Positions 28,014 through 36,664 of a DNA stretch of 64,000 nt are shown here, one piece after another. Both the position numbers and the translations under genes were made by a program. Positions within the stretch are counted from its first letter, which is position 1. Each line of letters opens with the position of its first letter. The stretch is taken from positions 186,001-250,000 of the forward strand of contig NZ_CAKLPZ010000004.1 of the NCBI RefSeq assembly GCF_923081025.1, given 5' to 3'. The notes beneath the pieces are model-generated. The model was not told the DNA's origin, ran no database searches, and was given only the letters and a program-made list of their open reading frames with translations. The stretch comes from Neolewinella maritima (GTDB taxonomy: Bacteria; Bacteroidota; Bacteroidia; Chitinophagales; Saprospiraceae).

Positions 28014-28667
28014 TTACGCTGTGGCGCTGAGTAGTTCCATCGCCCGCCGGAGTGCTTCAGCGTTATCCCTGTAGTGCTCATTTGCTCCCGTGACCTTGTC
28101 CGTCAGTCCGATCAGGTAGCAACCGGCGGCTAGCGCCGCCTCGCCCCCCGGTGCACTATCCTCGATAGCAATACACTCTGCGGCCGGTAGCCCGAGCCGC
28201 TTGGCGGCCAGCAGGTAGATATCCGGGGCGGGCTTCATGTGCTCCACGTCGGAGGCCGTCACGCTGATACTTGTGTAGCGGTCCAGGCGCGTTGCGTGGA
28301 TCATCACGTCGGCATCCATGCGGCCGCTATTGGTAGCGATGGCCAGAGGAAAGCCGGCCTCCGCGATCTGGGCGAGGGCACGATCTACGCCGGTGAAGGT
28401 CTTGCCGTGGCTGTTTACCGCCGCATGGAAACGCTGCTGCTTCAGGGCAATTAGTGCGCCGTCCGAACTATCCAGTCCGTCGTGCGCCACGACATGCTGT
28501 GCCAGCACCCGGTCGCTGGTTCCGATCCACTGCTCGAACCACTGCGCATCGTACGCAAGACCGAATTCCCGCAGCGTCTCTAGCCATGCGGTGCAGTGGA
28601 GGGGCTCGGAATCTGTCAGTGTGCCATCCAGATCGCACAGCAATCCCCGCAGGGTACGAATTACCAT
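28014..28667 (-). CDS. HAD-superfamily phosphatase (beta-phosphoglucomutase-like)
   Basis: 217 residues. The HAD motifs are complete: motif I LLCDLDGTLTDSEP with two catalytic Asp, motif II ATNSGR, and a Lys plus motif IV in HMKPAPDIYLLAAKRL and AIEDSAPGG. A helical cap lies between motifs I and II, as in subfamily IA (phosphoglycolate phosphatase or beta-phosphoglucomutase types). The exact sugar phosphate is not deducible. The ATG at 28667 is chosen over a TTG one codon upstream. A small membrane protein gene lies 36 bp upstream on the same strand. Confidence 0.88.
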   Translation of the reverse strand: MVIRTLRGLLCDLDGTLTDSEPLHCTAWLETLREFGLAYDAQWFEQWIGTSDRVLAQHVVAHDGLDSSDGALIALKQQRFHAAVNSHGKTFTGVDRALAQIAEAGFPLAIATNSGRMDADVMIHATRLDRYTSISVTASDVEHMKPAPDIYLLAAKRLGLPAAECIAIEDSAPGGEAALAAGCYLIGLTDKVTGANEHYRDNAEALRRAMELLSATA

Positions 28668-28703
28668 CAATGTGTGTATTTATTGGCTTGCGCCGGCGTA
28701 GCC

Positions 28704-28913
28704 TTACCGCAGAATAACGCGCTTGACCACCTCTATGCCGCGGTGCACGATAGTGCCAGCATCGACCAGTTGCTCCCCAATCTCGTGCAGCTGCTCGAAC
28801 TTACCCTCTTCGTGCAGCCGTACGGTACGTCCGACCAGAAAGCCGGAACTGCTCGCACTCAGGATCACGAGTACGGCCAGTACGGAGAGCAATTTAAGTT
28901 TGCTGCGTTGCAT
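28704..28913 (-). CDS. Small single-span membrane protein, unknown
   Basis: 69 residues: a basic start (MQRSKLKLL), a hydrophobic segment (SVLAVLVILSASSSGFLVG), then a charged helical tail (RTVRLHEEGKFEQLHEIGEQLVDAG). It may be a membrane anchor or an uncleaved signal. Supported as a real gene by a TATATTCG box 8 nt before the ATG and by its position between two minus-strand genes (serC upstream, HAD phosphatase downstream). I recognise no family. Confidence 0.55.
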   Translation of the reverse strand: MQRSKLKLLSVLAVLVILSASSSGFLVGRTVRLHEEGKFEQLHEIGEQLVDAGTIVHRGIEVVKRVILR

Positions 28914-28921
28914 AGTGGCTG

Positions 28922-28929
28922 CGAATATA
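28922..28929 (-). promoter_or_regulatory. -7-like box of the small membrane protein gene (TATATTCG)
   Basis: TATATTCG on the minus strand, 8 nt before the ATG, matching the TAnnTTCG variant seen at fbp, serC and the 7TM-HD gene. Confidence 0.4.
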
Positions 28930-28976
28930 GTGGCATCGGCTCACATGGCCAAATGTGGGATAGAAAATCGAGCGTG

Positions 28977-30050
28977 CTAGAATGCCTTCATCACGTTCAC
29001 CAGGGTCTCTACCCCCTCGTACGGCATACTGTTGTAGATACTGGCCCGAAAGCCGCCCACACTTCGATGACCGACGATACCGTCGCAGCCAGCGGCCGCG
29101 GCAGCCTCCTTGAAGCGATCGGTATCCGACTCATCCGTACAGACGAAGGTCACATTCATCAGGCTCCGACTAAAGGGGTTCGCCACGGTGCCACTAAACT
29201 TAGGATTGCGGTCGATCTCGTCGTACAGCAGCTTGGCCTTACGCTCGTTGTGCTTTTCCATAGCAGCTACCCCACCCTGTTCCTTGATCCAGCGTAGTGT
29301 GAGCATCATCACGTAGATGGGATATACCGGCGGCGTATTGAAGGTGCTGCTCTTCGCGATATGTACGCGGTAGTCCAGCATACTAGGGAGCTCACGCTGT
29401 ACGGTACCGAGCAGGTCCTTACGTACGATGACTAGCGTCACCCCGGCCGGACCCAGGTTCTTCTGGGCCCCGGCGTAGATCACGGCGAATTTCTCCAGTG
29501 GGATCTTCCGGCTGAAAATATCCGACGACATATCGGCCACCAGCGGTGTGGTCGTCTCCGGCCACTCCTTAAACTGGGTGCCGAAGATGGTATTGTTACT
29601 CGTTACGTGGACGTACTTGAGCCCGTCGGGTACCGTATAGCCGGTCGGGATGTGGTCGTAGTTCGACGCTTTCGAGCTAGCGATCACGTTCACCTTGCCG
29701 AACAGTTTAGTCTCCTTGATGGCTTTGGCAGACCAGGCGCCGGTGTCCAGAAAACCGGCTGTCTCGTCTGGGTTCAGCAGGTTCATGGCCGTGTAGAAGA
29801 ACTGGGTGCTGGCCCCGCCGGACAAAAACAGTACGCCGTAGTCGTCTCCCACGCTCAGCAGCTCACGCACGAGTGCTTCGGCTTCCGTGAGGGCGGCGTC
29901 GAAAGCGGCCGATCGGTGACTGATCTCCAGGATGGATAGTCCACTGCCGTCGAGGTCCGCTACGGCGGCAGAGGCTTGCTGGAGTACCGAAGCAGGCAGG
30001 ATGGCCGGGCCGGCACTGAAATTGATCTTCTTCATGGGGCTTGCATTCAT
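28977..30050 (-). CDS. serC: Phosphoserine aminotransferase
   Basis: PLP enzyme converting 3-phosphohydroxypyruvate and glutamate to phosphoserine in serine biosynthesis (also used in vitamin B6 synthesis). About 357 residues. N-terminal KKINFSAGPAILPASVLQQA, with the PLP lysine in VIYAGAQKNLGPAGVT and the C-terminal GFRASIYNSMPYEGVE signature. Start: ATG 30050 (MNASPMKK) lies exactly 4 nt after a TACTTTCG box; ATG 30035 (MKKINF) is the usual family start and is the alternative. Frames opening farther upstream are outside the transcript. It is divergent from a TPR lipoprotein gene. Confidence 0.95.
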   Translation of the reverse strand: MNASPMKKINFSAGPAILPASVLQQASAAVADLDGSGLSILEISHRSAAFDAALTEAEALVRELLSVGDDYGVLFLSGGASTQFFYTAMNLLNPDETAGFLDTGAWSAKAIKETKLFGKVNVIASSKASNYDHIPTGYTVPDGLKYVHVTSNNTIFGTQFKEWPETTTPLVADMSSDIFSRKIPLEKFAVIYAGAQKNLGPAGVTLVIVRKDLLGTVQRELPSMLDYRVHIAKSSTFNTPPVYPIYVMMLTLRWIKEQGGVAAMEKHNERKAKLLYDEIDRNPKFSGTVANPFSRSLMNVTFVCTDESDTDRFKEAAAAAGCDGIVGHRSVGGFRASIYNSMPYEGVETLVNVMKAF

Positions 30051-30054
30051 GGGG

Positions 30055-30062
30055 CGAAAGTA
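30055..30062 (-). promoter_or_regulatory. Promoter -7 box of serC, 4 nt from the ATG
   Basis: TACTTTCG-CCCC-ATG on the minus strand; predicts a leaderless serC mRNA starting at MNASPMKK. Confidence 0.55.
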
Positions 30063-30094
30063 GACAAATGCCACACAGCAGCGAAAGTTTTTTC

Positions 30095-30112
30095 GGGCGC
30101 GTACGCGGGTGC
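30095..30112 (-). promoter_or_regulatory. 18-bp motif, copy 4 (serC)
   Basis: On the minus strand GCACCCGCGTACGCGCCC, a full match, 32 nt upstream of the serC -7 box and on the serC coding strand, in the region shared with the divergent lipoprotein gene. Confidence 0.45.
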
Positions 30113-30200
30113 AAATGTCCGTAGCCAGCGCAATCGACCTACCCACCACGACCAGCCAACTTTGCATCCTTATATTGCCAATCCTAAGCGTTATTACCCC

Positions 30201-31676
30201 ATGATCCGTATCCTTTCTCTTCTACTGACTTGTACCCTACTGGCCCTGATCTTCCTCGGCTGTACGCCCAAAGCAGCCGGCCCAGCTACCACCGGCACCG
30301 CACCCGCGACCACGGCCACTACCCCGAAAAAGCCAGCCGGCGGGGATGAGGCGCTGAGTCCCTGCCGCAAGTTTAGCGATGCACGCAGTCCGGACGACGC
30401 GGAAACCAATTACGTCATCTACCGTGCGGCGCTGAAGTCAAAGGAAACGGAGCGGGCCTTCAAGACCTGGCGACAGGTATACGCCGAGAGTCCCGCCGCC
30501 GACGGCCGCCGCCCCACCGTATACACCGACGGGGTAGCCTTCTACAACCAGCTCATTCAGGAGTACCCGGAGCGCAAGGCGGCCTACGGCGACACCATCA
30601 TTCAGCTGTACCAGCAGGCGCGGGAGTGCTATCCTGGCGACGGCTTCATGGCCGGTATGCAGGCCTTCGACAGTTACTACACCTACCCGGGCTCGGCTAC
30701 GGATGAGGAGATCTACCAGCTATTCAAGGAAAGCATCGAGACGGACGGACCGGAGGACCTACAGTACTTCGTGGTCAACCCCATGTCGCGACTAGTCGTA
30801 GATATGCACGAGGCCGGCAAGATCGACAATGCCGAGGCGAAGGAGGTAGCTACCGCACTGATGACCCGCCTCGAAAAAGGACTGGAAGAATGCGAGGGCG
30901 AGATGTGCGAAGCCTGGAAAACCATCCAGGCCTACGCCCCCAGCAGCCTGCAGTACTTCGAGACCGTGAAGGGTTTCTACGACTGCCAGTACTTCGTGGA
31001 TGCTTACTACCCGGACTACACGGAGAACCCCGACGATGTGGACGTGATCACCACCACTTACAGCCGCCTGCGGTGGGCCGACTGCGCCGAAGACCTGCCA
31101 GAATACCAGGCCGTAGCCGCAGCTTACGAGAAAAAGCGCCAGGAGATCGCAGCCGCCAATCCTACCAATAGCGGTGGCGGGAATATCCTGCGGCAGGCCT
31201 ACGATGCCCTACAGAACGGTAACTCCAGTCAGGCCGTAAAGCTCTTCGAGCAGGCCGGCGACGAGGCCACCGACAACGAGCGAAAGGCGCGCTACTACCT
31301 CACCGCCGCCAAGGTCTACTACAGCAACCTGCGCAACTTCAGTCAGGCCCGCGCGATGGCCCGTAAGTCGATCGCGGCCAACCCGAACTCCGGAGAGCCC
31401 TATATGCTAATCGGCACGCTGTACGCCAGTAGCGGCCCCCTGTGTGGGCCCGGCACCGGCTTCGACTCCCAGGTAGTGACCTGGCCGGCCATCGATATGT
31501 GGCAGCGCGCCAAGTCGGTCGACGGCAGCGTAGCGGGCAAGGCCAACAGCCTGATCAATCGCTACACCCAGTACATGCCCTCGAAGTCGGACATCTTCCA
31601 GCGGGGCATCTCGGAGGGGCAGTCCTACACCGTAGGCTGCTGGATCCAGGAGACCACCCGGGTACGTACGCCATAG
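30201..31676 (+). CDS. TPR-containing lipoprotein
   Basis: 491 residues. Signal peptide with lipobox (MIRILSLLLTCTLLALIFLGC), so lipid-anchored. A Thr/Ala/Pro-rich linker follows (about 23-45), then helical tetratricopeptide-type repeats; the clearest lie at about 320-410 (RQAYDALQNGNSSQAVKLFE, then TAAKVYYSNLRNFSQARAM). Several cysteines lie in the central part. It probably acts as a periplasmic scaffold in the envelope; partner unknown. The open frame extends 225 nt upstream of the ATG, but only the ATG at 30201 gives a signal peptide. CAACTTTG at about 30157-30164 is a possible -7 box. Confidence 0.82.
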   Translation: MIRILSLLLTCTLLALIFLGCTPKAAGPATTGTAPATTATTPKKPAGGDEALSPCRKFSDARSPDDAETNYVIYRAALKSKETERAFKTWRQVYAESPAADGRRPTVYTDGVAFYNQLIQEYPERKAAYGDTIIQLYQQARECYPGDGFMAGMQAFDSYYTYPGSATDEEIYQLFKESIETDGPEDLQYFVVNPMSRLVVDMHEAGKIDNAEAKEVATALMTRLEKGLEECEGEMCEAWKTIQAYAPSSLQYFETVKGFYDCQYFVDAYYPDYTENPDDVDVITTTYSRLRWADCAEDLPEYQAVAAAYEKKRQEIAAANPTNSGGGNILRQAYDALQNGNSSQAVKLFEQAGDEATDNERKARYYLTAAKVYYSNLRNFSQARAMARKSIAANPNSGEPYMLIGTLYASSGPLCGPGTGFDSQVVTWPAIDMWQRAKSVDGSVAGKANSLINRYTQYMPSKSDIFQRGISEGQSYTVGCWIQETTRVRTP

Positions 31677-31739
31677 CATGACAGATCCGTTATATTTATC
31701 CGTATTCCACTGCTATCGCTACCACTTAGTCAGAATCCC

Positions 31740-33029
31740 GTGAACCACCCCCTCTTCCGCCGCTCCGCCGTGCTCGCGCTACTAGTCCTGTCCGGTATAG
31801 CTACTACCCTCCTCACTAGCCTTACCGCCGTAGCGCCGCCACCTCCTCCGGGCGGTGCCCCGCAGCTGAGTGGTAACGCCTTTCCCATCGTAGAGCCCAC
31901 CGTGCGCTACGGATTGGCTATGGACACCTTCGCCATCACGCTGGATACGATCGAGTACGGACAGACGCTTTCTGACATCCTGCTGGCTACGGGGATGAGC
32001 CCGGAAGACGCCTACGTCACCGCCGGCACCTTCAACGACATGCTGGACGTGCGTAACCTGCGCGCCGGCCGCACCTATGAGCTGCTCGACGATGCGGACA
32101 CCGAGGGGCCGGACTTCCTGATCTATGCCCCTAGCGTATACCGCTACCTGCGCCTGGACCTGCAACAAACCGGCCGCGATGAATACGTAGAAAACCCCGT
32201 AGTCCTGCGCGAAGCCCTGGCTGCCGGAAAGATTGAAAGCTCGCTCTGGAATGCCATGGTGGGCTCCGGACACAGCTTCGCCCTGACCGACAAGATGGAG
32301 GATGCCCTGCAGTGGTCGGTCGACTTCTATCATGTGCAGAAGGGCGATGCCTTCCAACTGGTGTACGAGCAGGAGTACGTGCACAAGAAAGAAGCGGGAT
32401 TCGGTAAGGTGCGCGCCGCTCGCTACAGCACCGGCGGCAAGGATATCTACGCCTTCTACTTCGAGAGTGCCGACAGTACCCAGGCAGGCTACTTCGGCCT
32501 GGACGGCCAACCCATGAAGTCGACGTTCCTGAAGGCCCCGGTACGCTACAGCCGCATCAGTAGCAAGTACAATTTGCGCCGCTTCCATCCGGTACAGCGC
32601 CGCGTCAAGCCCCACCTGGGCACGGACTATGCGGCCCCCTACGGTACGCCCATCGTGGCGGTAGCGGACGGTACGGTGAGCCGCTCCGGACGGACCCGCG
32701 GCAACGGCATCTTCGTCAAACTGCACCACGACAAGCGCTTCGATACCCAGTACCTGCACATGCAGAAGCGGGCTGCCGGCATGACCGTCGGTCGCCGGGT
32801 CAAGCAGGGCGAGGTGATTGGGTACGTCGGCAGCACCGGTCTGGCTACCGGTCCCCACGTCTGCTTCCGCTTCTGGGACGGCGGCAAGCAAGTCGACCAT
32901 ACGAAGATGGACTTTCAGGACAATACACCGATGCCGGAAACTTACCTCCCGGAGTTCTTTGCCGTACGGGATGCATACCTGGAAAAGCTAAATAGTGTAG
33001 GGTCGCCGATCGAAGGGCCGGCGAAGTAA
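31740..33029 (+). CDS. M23-family peptidoglycan endopeptidase with Cys in place of the second HxH histidine
   Basis: 429 residues. N-terminal membrane anchor or signal (AVLALLVLSGIATTLLTSL), a central region with LysM/OapA-like character (IEYGQTLSDILLATGMSPEDAY), then a LytM catalytic domain. Zinc ligands His292 and Asp296 are in HLGTD. The catalytic HxH motif reads His373-Val-Cys375 (GPHVCFRFWDGGKQVD), as in a subset of Bacteroidota M23 proteins, so Cys may act as the third zinc ligand. It cuts peptide cross-links in the cell wall. The start is a GTG at 31740; no suitable ATG. It follows the TPR lipoprotein after 63 bp. Confidence 0.9.
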   Translation: MNHPLFRRSAVLALLVLSGIATTLLTSLTAVAPPPPPGGAPQLSGNAFPIVEPTVRYGLAMDTFAITLDTIEYGQTLSDILLATGMSPEDAYVTAGTFNDMLDVRNLRAGRTYELLDDADTEGPDFLIYAPSVYRYLRLDLQQTGRDEYVENPVVLREALAAGKIESSLWNAMVGSGHSFALTDKMEDALQWSVDFYHVQKGDAFQLVYEQEYVHKKEAGFGKVRAARYSTGGKDIYAFYFESADSTQAGYFGLDGQPMKSTFLKAPVRYSRISSKYNLRRFHPVQRRVKPHLGTDYAAPYGTPIVAVADGTVSRSGRTRGNGIFVKLHHDKRFDTQYLHMQKRAAGMTVGRRVKQGEVIGYVGSTGLATGPHVCFRFWDGGKQVDHTKMDFQDNTPMPETYLPEFFAVRDAYLEKLNSVGSPIEGPAK

Positions 33030-33035
33030 GCTGTA

Positions 33036-34124
33036 CTACAGCAACAGATCCATATCCACGTGTTCCTCGATCAGCTCCACGGCGCGGCGGATCTTCCAGG
33101 GGGTCTTTAGGTTGATCTTTACCTCCATCTGACTGATGCGAACGGCCGCGCCATAGGTATCCAGCGGACAGGCTACCACCGGGATATTATGGGCATTCAA
33201 AAAATCAGTGTGGGGGAGATTAGAGGCTTCGTCGGTGAGACCGGTGACTACGACACCGGAGATAGTACTGCCGGGTAGTCCGCGGTCCTGTAGAATCCCC
33301 TGTAGCGCGCTCAGTGCTTCTTCCAGGCGACGGTGACTGACAATCACCAGCAGATTACGCAGGTTCTCTACTTCTTCCTGGGCCAGCAGGCTGCCGCTGG
33401 CGATGTGCTCTACCTGATTGTCCAGCCCGTCCTTATTGAGCAGCGTGCGTCCCTTGAGTGATTCACGGACGGAGGCCATGATGGGATTGCTCAGAATCTT
33501 CTCGAATGGCAGTACACCGAGTAGGGGGATGCCGGTTTTCTGCAGGTACTTACTCACGTAGTGCCGCACCTTGTCCATCTTGTCCGGACGGGTCTTATTG
33601 ACGATCACGCCCCGCACGGGCACGCGGCGCTCGCGAAACAGTGCCAGGTTCAGGTTGAGCTTGTCGATCGTGTTACCAATGCCGCCTTCTACGACCATCA
33701 CTACGGGCGCGTTGAGTAGCTGGGCCACCTGAGCGTTGCTTACATCGCAGACGCTGCCCACTCCGGGGTGCCCCGTGCCTTCGTAGATGACCAGGTCGTT
33801 ATTGTTCTGCAGCTTCCGGCTTGCCTTAGTGATTGCGCGATTGAAGCCATATTCCGCAGGATCGTCGAGGTAGCTGGCCGTCACCCCCCGACCGATGATG
33901 ACGGGGCTATGCAGCTCGGCCTTGAGCTCGAAGTCCATCCCACGGGCGAAGAGCAAGGCATCCTTGTCTACCTGCAGGCCGCCCATCTCTACCCACTCCT
34001 GGCCGACCGGCTTACAGTAGCTCACCTTGTGGCCGCGTTCGCGAATGGCTGCCATAAGGCCGAGCGTACAGGTGGTCTTGCCGACGTGCTGGGAAGTAGC
34101 GGCGATGTAGATACGGTCGAGCAT
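33036..34124 (-). CDS. P-loop NTPase with DRTGG domain (Pta N-terminal-like)
   Basis: 362 residues. An N-terminal BioD/CobQ-type P-loop domain (MLDRIYIAATSQHVGKTTCTLGL) with a later NKTRPDKMDKV nucleotide-binding segment is followed by a DRTGG domain (about 220-330). This is the same pair that forms the N-terminal, non-catalytic part of long phosphotransacetylases, here as a stand-alone protein without the PTA domain. It may sense or regulate by nucleotide binding; catalytic role unknown. Its stop is 6 bp from that of the convergent M23 gene; it follows the MuiA-like gene by 75 bp on the same strand. Confidence 0.85.
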   Translation of the reverse strand: MLDRIYIAATSQHVGKTTCTLGLMAAIRERGHKVSYCKPVGQEWVEMGGLQVDKDALLFARGMDFELKAELHSPVIIGRGVTASYLDDPAEYGFNRAITKASRKLQNNNDLVIYEGTGHPGVGSVCDVSNAQVAQLLNAPVVMVVEGGIGNTIDKLNLNLALFRERRVPVRGVIVNKTRPDKMDKVRHYVSKYLQKTGIPLLGVLPFEKILSNPIMASVRESLKGRTLLNKDGLDNQVEHIASGSLLAQEEVENLRNLLVIVSHRRLEEALSALQGILQDRGLPGSTISGVVVTGLTDEASNLPHTDFLNAHNIPVVACPLDTYGAAVRISQMEVKINLKTPWKIRRAVELIEEHVDMDLLL

Positions 34125-34199
34125 GAGCAGGGGGGGGCGGGTTTACGGATACGCAGTAGGCCCGTAAGGTAGTGCCTGCGTACGAGCTAGCTCCGTGGC

Positions 34200-36101
34200 T
34201 CATTCCAGGTACACCCGCTCGTAGCCGCCGTAGCGTACGCTATAGCCGAAGGTGACCTTGCGCTCGGTACCGGCCGGCAGGTCGAGCTGCCAGCTGATTT
34301 CCCCGGTCTCTTCGTCCAGCCGACCGCTGCCCGCTAGGTCTGTCTCTACGTCAATATTACCCTGTGCGCTGACCGGCACCTGGTCGAGGAGCGTCAGACG
34401 GATCGGCTGGGTCTTCGTGTTGCGCACGGAGATGGTCCAGCCGCGACTCGCCACCTGCTTACCGCCAAAAAGACCGCTCCGCTGCCGGTACTCCTGGTTA
34501 GGTTCCCGACTGACGATCACTCCGGCGTCCCGACCGAGCGAAATGCTCAGGCTGTCCGCGGTCTTGTCTACATCCAGCCGGGAAGTACCCAGGTAAGTGC
34601 CCTCGAAGAATAACTGCAGGTCACCGCTGATCAGGTCGTACTGCTCCCAGTCACGGATGGTAGCGGAGAGGTATACGTCCTCCGTCCGCTTGGGCACCGC
34701 GATATGCTGGTAAGCAGCCGGTATGGCATACCGTTGAATTTCCACCCGTCGCGCCTTGCCGTCGGAGGGGATACTGTACGGCAGTTCGATAGCGAAGGTG
34801 ACCGTAGTGGCCCTCCGCTGGGTTTGGGTAGGCACGGGAGCTGAGGGGAAGGGGTTGTTGGGTCGCTGCCGTTTAATATTACTATTATCAATATTTATTC
34901 CGGCCGCCCTGCCCTGTATACCGTAAGCAGTGACGACTACTTCGTCCAACATGGTGGTTGCTTCTAAAAGCGTGATAGTGAGCGTTTCGGAAGTAATCGG
35001 AATAGTTTGCTCATCAAAGCCTGTGTAATTGATGACCAGTGCACTAGCCTCATCAGGTAACTCCAGCTGGAATTGGCCGTCGATATCGGTAGCTGTACCG
35101 ATCGTAGTCCCCACCACCCGGACGGACGCACCGATCATGGACACTCCCTCCTCGTCCGTCACCGTACCCGTCACCTGGCGGATCGCTACCGCATTACCCT
35201 TCGGCAGCACCGTCTCGTACGTTGGTGGCAGTTGCCCCTCCCGCAGCCGCCAGGTTTGCAGCACGGGCACTACGGCAGACTCACTCGGATCGCCCGTCGA
35301 GAGGCTGAGCTGCACGTCCGTCCAGTCTTCGCCGCTGCTCTGCCGTACGCTGGCGTGGTACTGCAGGTCGAGCGGCTCGTCGGTAGCTTCTACGCGCACG
35401 TCGTACTGGGGGGTCCAACTGGCATCCGCCACGAGGTAGGTCAGGGTCAATGGACTGCGCACCGCACGCTCGGCTTCTACGATCACGATGACTTCGCTGG
35501 TAGCGGGTACCCGTGTGTCTTGCGCGCGTTCGGCCAGTTGCCGCTGCAGCGCTTCGCGCCGGTCCGCGTTGGTCCGCAGACTATCTCTCAGGACTAGATA
35601 GCTGCGCTTGATGGCCGTGATCCGCTCGCGGTGAAAGCGTACGCCGGCTGCTAAGTCCGCCGCGCTGAGCCCCTGGTCTTCGCCGCCGAGTTTGCGGTTC
35701 TCGCGCAGCAGCGCTTCTTCTTCCTTGGCGATCTCTACCTCGGTCAGTAGGTGCCGGCGACGGTCTTCCAGCCGGTCGATCCGTGCGTAGATATCATCCT
35801 GTGCCGCACTCGTATCCACTTCAGGAAAGTGCAGGCGATGACTTACGCTCAGGATCAGTAGCCCGTCAGCGTCCGCCGTAACCTGCACGCTCGCTGGGTC
35901 AAGTGTACTGGTCAAGCCTTTGAATACTAACATAGTACGCCCCTCCGGCAAGTCCGCCTGTCCACTTCGTTGCACCTGCGCACCCGCCAGATAGACGGTT
36001 GCGTGATCGATCGTGGAGGGTACAGTTAGCTCGTCCTGCGCCAGCAGAAGGGCGGGGACGCAGGTGCAAAGGATTAGCGATAGGTAAACTAGGAGTCGCA
36101 T
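34200..36101 (-). CDS. MuiA-like DUF4139 protein with an inserted carboxypeptidase-regulatory-like domain
   Basis: 633 residues. Signal peptide MRLLVYLSLILCTCVPALLLAQ. N-terminal DUF4140-type domain (STIDHATVYLAGAQVQRSG), a coiled-coil segment (about 90-165: RIDRLEDRRRHLLTEVEIAKEEEALLRENR), then DUF4139 (TYLVADASWTPQYDVRVE). DUF4139 is interrupted at about 305-400 by a carboxypeptidase-like beta-sandwich (VTGTVTDEEGVSMIGASVRVVG...TDIDGQFQLELP) ending MLDEVVVTAYG, the same module that precedes TonB plugs. DUF4139 then resumes to YERVYLE. Relatives are called mucoidy inhibitor A; the function is poorly defined. Probably envelope-located. Start chosen where a signal peptide begins. Confidence 0.85.
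   Translation of the reverse strand: MRLLVYLSLILCTCVPALLLAQDELTVPSTIDHATVYLAGAQVQRSGQADLPEGRTMLVFKGLTSTLDPASVQVTADADGLLILSVSHRLHFPEVDTSAAQDDIYARIDRLEDRRRHLLTEVEIAKEEEALLRENRKLGGEDQGLSAADLAAGVRFHRERITAIKRSYLVLRDSLRTNADRREALQRQLAERAQDTRVPATSEVIVIVEAERAVRSPLTLTYLVADASWTPQYDVRVEATDEPLDLQYHASVRQSSGEDWTDVQLSLSTGDPSESAVVPVLQTWRLREGQLPPTYETVLPKGNAVAIRQVTGTVTDEEGVSMIGASVRVVGTTIGTATDIDGQFQLELPDEASALVINYTGFDEQTIPITSETLTITLLEATTMLDEVVVTAYGIQGRAAGINIDNSNIKRQRPNNPFPSAPVPTQTQRRATTVTFAIELPYSIPSDGKARRVEIQRYAIPAAYQHIAVPKRTEDVYLSATIRDWEQYDLISGDLQLFFEGTYLGTSRLDVDKTADSLSISLGRDAGVIVSREPNQEYRQRSGLFGGKQVASRGWTISVRNTKTQPIRLTLLDQVPVSAQGNIDVETDLAGSGRLDEETGEISWQLDLPAGTERKVTFGYSVRYGGYERVYLE
36050..36067 (-). other. 18-bp motif inside the MuiA-like signal peptide codons, copy 5
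   Basis: On the minus strand GCACCTGCGTCCCCGCCC, a full match, starting 34 nt from the A of the ATG. It encodes part of CTCVPAL at residues 12-18. The CcmD-like gene carries the same motif at the same distance from its start. Confidence 0.45.
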
Positions 36102-36664
36102 GAACTGGGATTTACTATTTGATGCATAGCTGGGGCGGAATACACAAGTCGTCACGCAAAATCTTCTGCTTTACGTGCGGTATCGAATCAATATTCACGG
36201 TATGCCCGGGTACGCTCCACGTAGCTAGTACTGCACCTTATTGACGAAGTAGGCTCCGTGCCCGGATAATCACCCCGAAGGTACCGAAGTGCGTAACGCC
36301 CCGGAATCCAATGATTTCATCGGCTTCAATCCCTACCCCTTTTGTGTAATCGACCTACGCGAATACACTCGCGTATGGGCACAAAGTAATAGCAAGAAAT
36401 ACATACCGGATAAACATCGGGAACTGAATCAACAATGCTGAATATCTTAATTCAAGCATCCACTGAATTGGCGAATGTACTTAGATATGGAATAGCTAAG
36501 CTAATAAATGGTGACTATTACAAATCGACAATGAGACTACAAGCGGCGCGTACCACACTAAATACCGATTAAGGAGTTCTAAGCGACCAGATCAGCGTAC
36601 GAACTGAACCTTATGCCCCGGATATGATTATGAAGGCTGAACTCAGCCCGCAACTGAATGACGT
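36102..36664. other. Gene-poor 563-bp intergenic region, AT-richer in its right half
   Basis: No recognisable gene. About 36370-36600 has visibly lower GC than the window and holds one short open frame (36435-36572). No TAnnTTTG box, clear hairpin terminator or long repeat is seen. It separates a minus-strand gene from a plus-strand gene, so it may hold both promoters or a decayed element. Confidence 0.55.
36435..36572 (+). CDS. Possible 45-residue small protein, low confidence
   Basis: ATG...TAA frame encoding MLNILIQASTELANVLRYG followed by a basic, helical-looking tail that ends in TTLNTD. It uses codons rare in the neighbouring genes (ATA, AGA, TTA), in line with the AT-rich patch it lies in. 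It could be a small helical protein, an eroded fragment of a mobile element or chance. No promoter box was recognised. Confidence 0.2.
   Translation: MLNILIQASTELANVLRYGIAKLINGDYYKSTMRLQAARTTLNTD

Noticed and set aside
30299-30316. GCACCCGCG followed by ACCACGGCC in the TPR lipoprotein gene as a further copy of the 18-bp motif
   Set aside because: Two mismatches, and it falls in a low-complexity Thr/Ala/Pro coding stretch; counted as chance. Weaker look-alikes at about 39280 and 57884 were dropped for the same reason.
31782-32900. 372-codon minus-strand open frame
   Set aside because: Lies fully antisense to the M23 peptidase gene, which has recognisable motifs; it arises from GC-rich codon bias.
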